Origin: CAZYWA01 sp964650975 [NCBI: uncultured bacterium]
GTDB lineage: Bacteria > JADJOY01
Assembly: GCA_964650975.1 (NCBI GenBank)
Contig: CAZYWA010000436.1
Coordinates: forward strand, 1 to 6,946
Reading direction: 5' to 3'
Length of the DNA: 6,946 nt
The notes under the pieces were generated by a model, which was not told the origin of the DNA, ran no database searches, and saw only the letters and a program-made list of their open reading frames with translations. This document shows positions 5,800-6,946 of the stretch, one piece after another. The position numbers and the translations under genes are program-made. The stretch's first letter is position 1; each line of letters starts with the position of its first letter.

Positions 5800-6756
5800 A
5801 TGAGCCCTGCAGATCCTGGCCGCGAACGTCGCAAGAACCGGCGCGTCGACGTCTCGCTGCCGGCGCGAGTCAGCATCGGAGACTCACGCCTGAGGCGCGC
5901 GGTGGTCCATTCGCTGAGCATCGAGGGAGTCTTCCTCGAGTGCGGCGAGGCAGCGCAGCTGGGCTCGAGGGTCGGCGTCGTGGTTCCTCTTTCCGACCCC
6001 GACCCACGCGCCATCCGCTGCTCGGCGACGGTCCTCTACCATCATCGCCGTAGCTCGACCGGCGCCAACGGGTTCGGGCTGCGCTTCGCGGACCCGGAAA
6101 CGGGTCTGCGCAATCGCATCGACCGTTTCCTCGACTCGTACGGCGGGCCGATCCCCACCGATCGCACCGGCTCGATTGCATGGCCGGTCGAGGTTCCCCA
6201 CATCGACCCCGGCTGGCACCCCCTCGTGTGGTCGAACCTCGATCCCTCGGCGAGCGCCGGCGAGGCGGCTCGCGGGCCGGCGGAGCAACGGCTCGGCTCG
6301 CTGGTGACACGAATCGAGGAAGTCTCAGGCGGCGCCGAACGCGGCGCTGGCGAACGCATCGCATTCCACTTCTTGCGCAAGGCGCTGGCACCGGCCGCCG
6401 GAATTCCCAAAGAGTGGCTGCTGCAACCGCCGCTTAAGCGAGCACTCGCGGCGCAGATGCTCGCGGCCGAGGCTCTCGACGCGGCCGCGTGGCGATTGAT
6501 CGACCTGAGCTGCGAGCAGACCGCGACGATTCGCGCCGCACGTGACGCGCTCGAGCGGGCGCACGCCGAGCTGCGCGCGCCCTCCGCCCTCCAGACCGCG
6601 GGACGCGCCGGCGCGAGCGTCGCCGAGGCCTGGGCCACGCTGGGCTTCGGGCTGGGGCAAGTGTCCGGCTTTCTCGCGCTCTTGTGCGCGAATCTCGGTG
6701 GCCTGGCCGCCCTCGAGGAAGCGGCGGACGAGACCCACCCAGCTCAGAGTGTGTGA
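5800..6756 (+). CDS. PilZ-domain protein with helical C-terminal region
   Basis: Starting at ATG 5800 the product has 318 residues. Residues 8-114 form a PilZ domain, the usual cyclic di-GMP receptor. It has an arginine-rich opening RERRKNRR (8-15) containing RxxxR, a strand-rich core, and GFGLRF near 91-96. The second signature, normally D/NxSxxG, reads SLSIEG (38-43), so its first acidic or amide residue is replaced by serine and ligand binding could be weakened. Residues 115-318 are mainly helical, and I do not recognise a named domain. A hydrophobic, glycine-rich stretch at about 287-305 could pack in a helical bundle or touch the membrane. The frame is open from a TTG at 5722 (344 residues), but the added residues are basic and unlike a PilZ start, and a promoter candidate overlaps that codon. 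The ATG has only a weak GAGAG site about 14 bases upstream. Confidence 0.82.
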   Translation: MSPADPGRERRKNRRVDVSLPARVSIGDSRLRRAVVHSLSIEGVFLECGEAAQLGSRVGVVVPLSDPDPRAIRCSATVLYHHRRSSTGANGFGLRFADPETGLRNRIDRFLDSYGGPIPTDRTGSIAWPVEVPHIDPGWHPLVWSNLDPSASAGEAARGPAEQRLGSLVTRIEEVSGGAERGAGERIAFHFLRKALAPAAGIPKEWLLQPPLKRALAAQMLAAEALDAAAWRLIDLSCEQTATIRAARDALERAHAELRAPSALQTAGRAGASVAEAWATLGFGLGQVSGFLALLCANLGGLAALEEAADETHPAQSV

Positions 6757-6763
6757 GGAGTTT

Positions 6764-6889
6764 CCTCGTCAGTCGGTTCGGGGGCGCTTCCAGTCGCCGG
6801 CACCCCCGAACCGATTGCTCACGTCGATCTCATTCCGGCGCCGAGAGGCGCCCGGCGAGCGTAGCGATCCGACTTGGGGGTGAGGCCCC
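6764..6889 (+). repeat. 126-bp dispersed repeat, copy 2
   Basis: This copy begins 8 bases after the PilZ stop codon and aligns end to end with 3880-4005 in the opposite orientation. Its main palindrome is longer than in copy 1: CAGTCGGTTCGGGGG (6770-6784) pairs with CCCCCGAACCGATTG (6803-6817) over 15 bp with a single G-T pair. A second hairpin, GGCGCC-GAGA-GGCGCC, lies at 6837-6852. The end GGGGGTGAGGCCCC (6876-6889) matches copy 1, but the double-hairpin unit that follows there is missing here and the sequence turns A-rich. It starts with GAGTTTCCTCG (6758-6768), the same 11 bases found after the DUF4253 stop. Confidence 0.88.
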
Positions 6890-6918
6890 GAAAAAAATCG
6901 CACTTCCTGATTATCCGG

Positions 6919-6946
6919 TTGACTCCACTGACCCCAAGGGATAGTG
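6919..6946 (+). promoter_or_regulatory. Candidate promoter at the right edge
   Basis: TTGACT at 6919-6924 matches five of six -35 bases. A 17-base spacer puts TAGTG at 6942-6946, the first part of a possible -10 cut off by the window end; GATAGT at 6940-6945 with a 15-base spacer is the alternative. It would drive a rightward gene beyond the window. Confidence 0.35.

Overview
The window is GC-rich, with strong third-position G/C in every real gene. It looks like a chromosomal stretch from a high-GC, deltaproteobacterial-type organism (Myxococcota, Desulfobacterota or Binatota-like). That placement is inferred from base composition and gene style only; there is no rRNA or other marker gene. 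I see no tRNA, rRNA, CRISPR array, transposase, integrase or phage gene.

Layout. On the minus strand, the left edge cuts through the N-terminal 195 codons of a TldD/PmbA-family gene (1-585). Upstream of it, also on the minus strand, is a 700-residue protein built almost wholly of ankyrin repeats (692-2794). A 118-bp divergent gap separates that from a plus-strand DUF4253-domain protein (2913-3716). Next comes a 580-bp non-coding region (3717-4296) rich in hairpins. It holds two tandem 65-bp double-hairpin units, then a 126-bp repeat, then a structured-looking stretch upstream of quinolinate synthase nadA (4297-5646, plus). After a 153-bp gap comes a PilZ-domain protein with a long helical C-terminal part (5800-6756, plus). 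A second, inverted copy of the 126-bp repeat starts 8 bases after its stop codon, and the window ends in a promoter-like sequence.

How the genes relate. They do not form an obvious pathway. NadA makes quinolinate for NAD; TldD/PmbA proteins are peptide-processing metalloproteases; PilZ proteins usually read cyclic di-GMP; ankyrin arrays bind proteins; DUF4253 has no assigned function. The ankyrin and tldD genes are co-directional with a 106-bp gap and may or may not be co-transcribed. nadA and the PilZ gene are co-directional, but the PilZ gene appears to have its own promoter.

The most unusual content is non-coding. Two inverted copies of a 126-bp palindrome-bearing repeat bracket nadA and the PilZ gene. 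One of them is fused to two tandem double hairpins whose stems keep their pairing while their sequence changes. This suggests a dispersed, structure-conserved repeat family that settles just after stop codons. I cannot tell from one window whether it is new.
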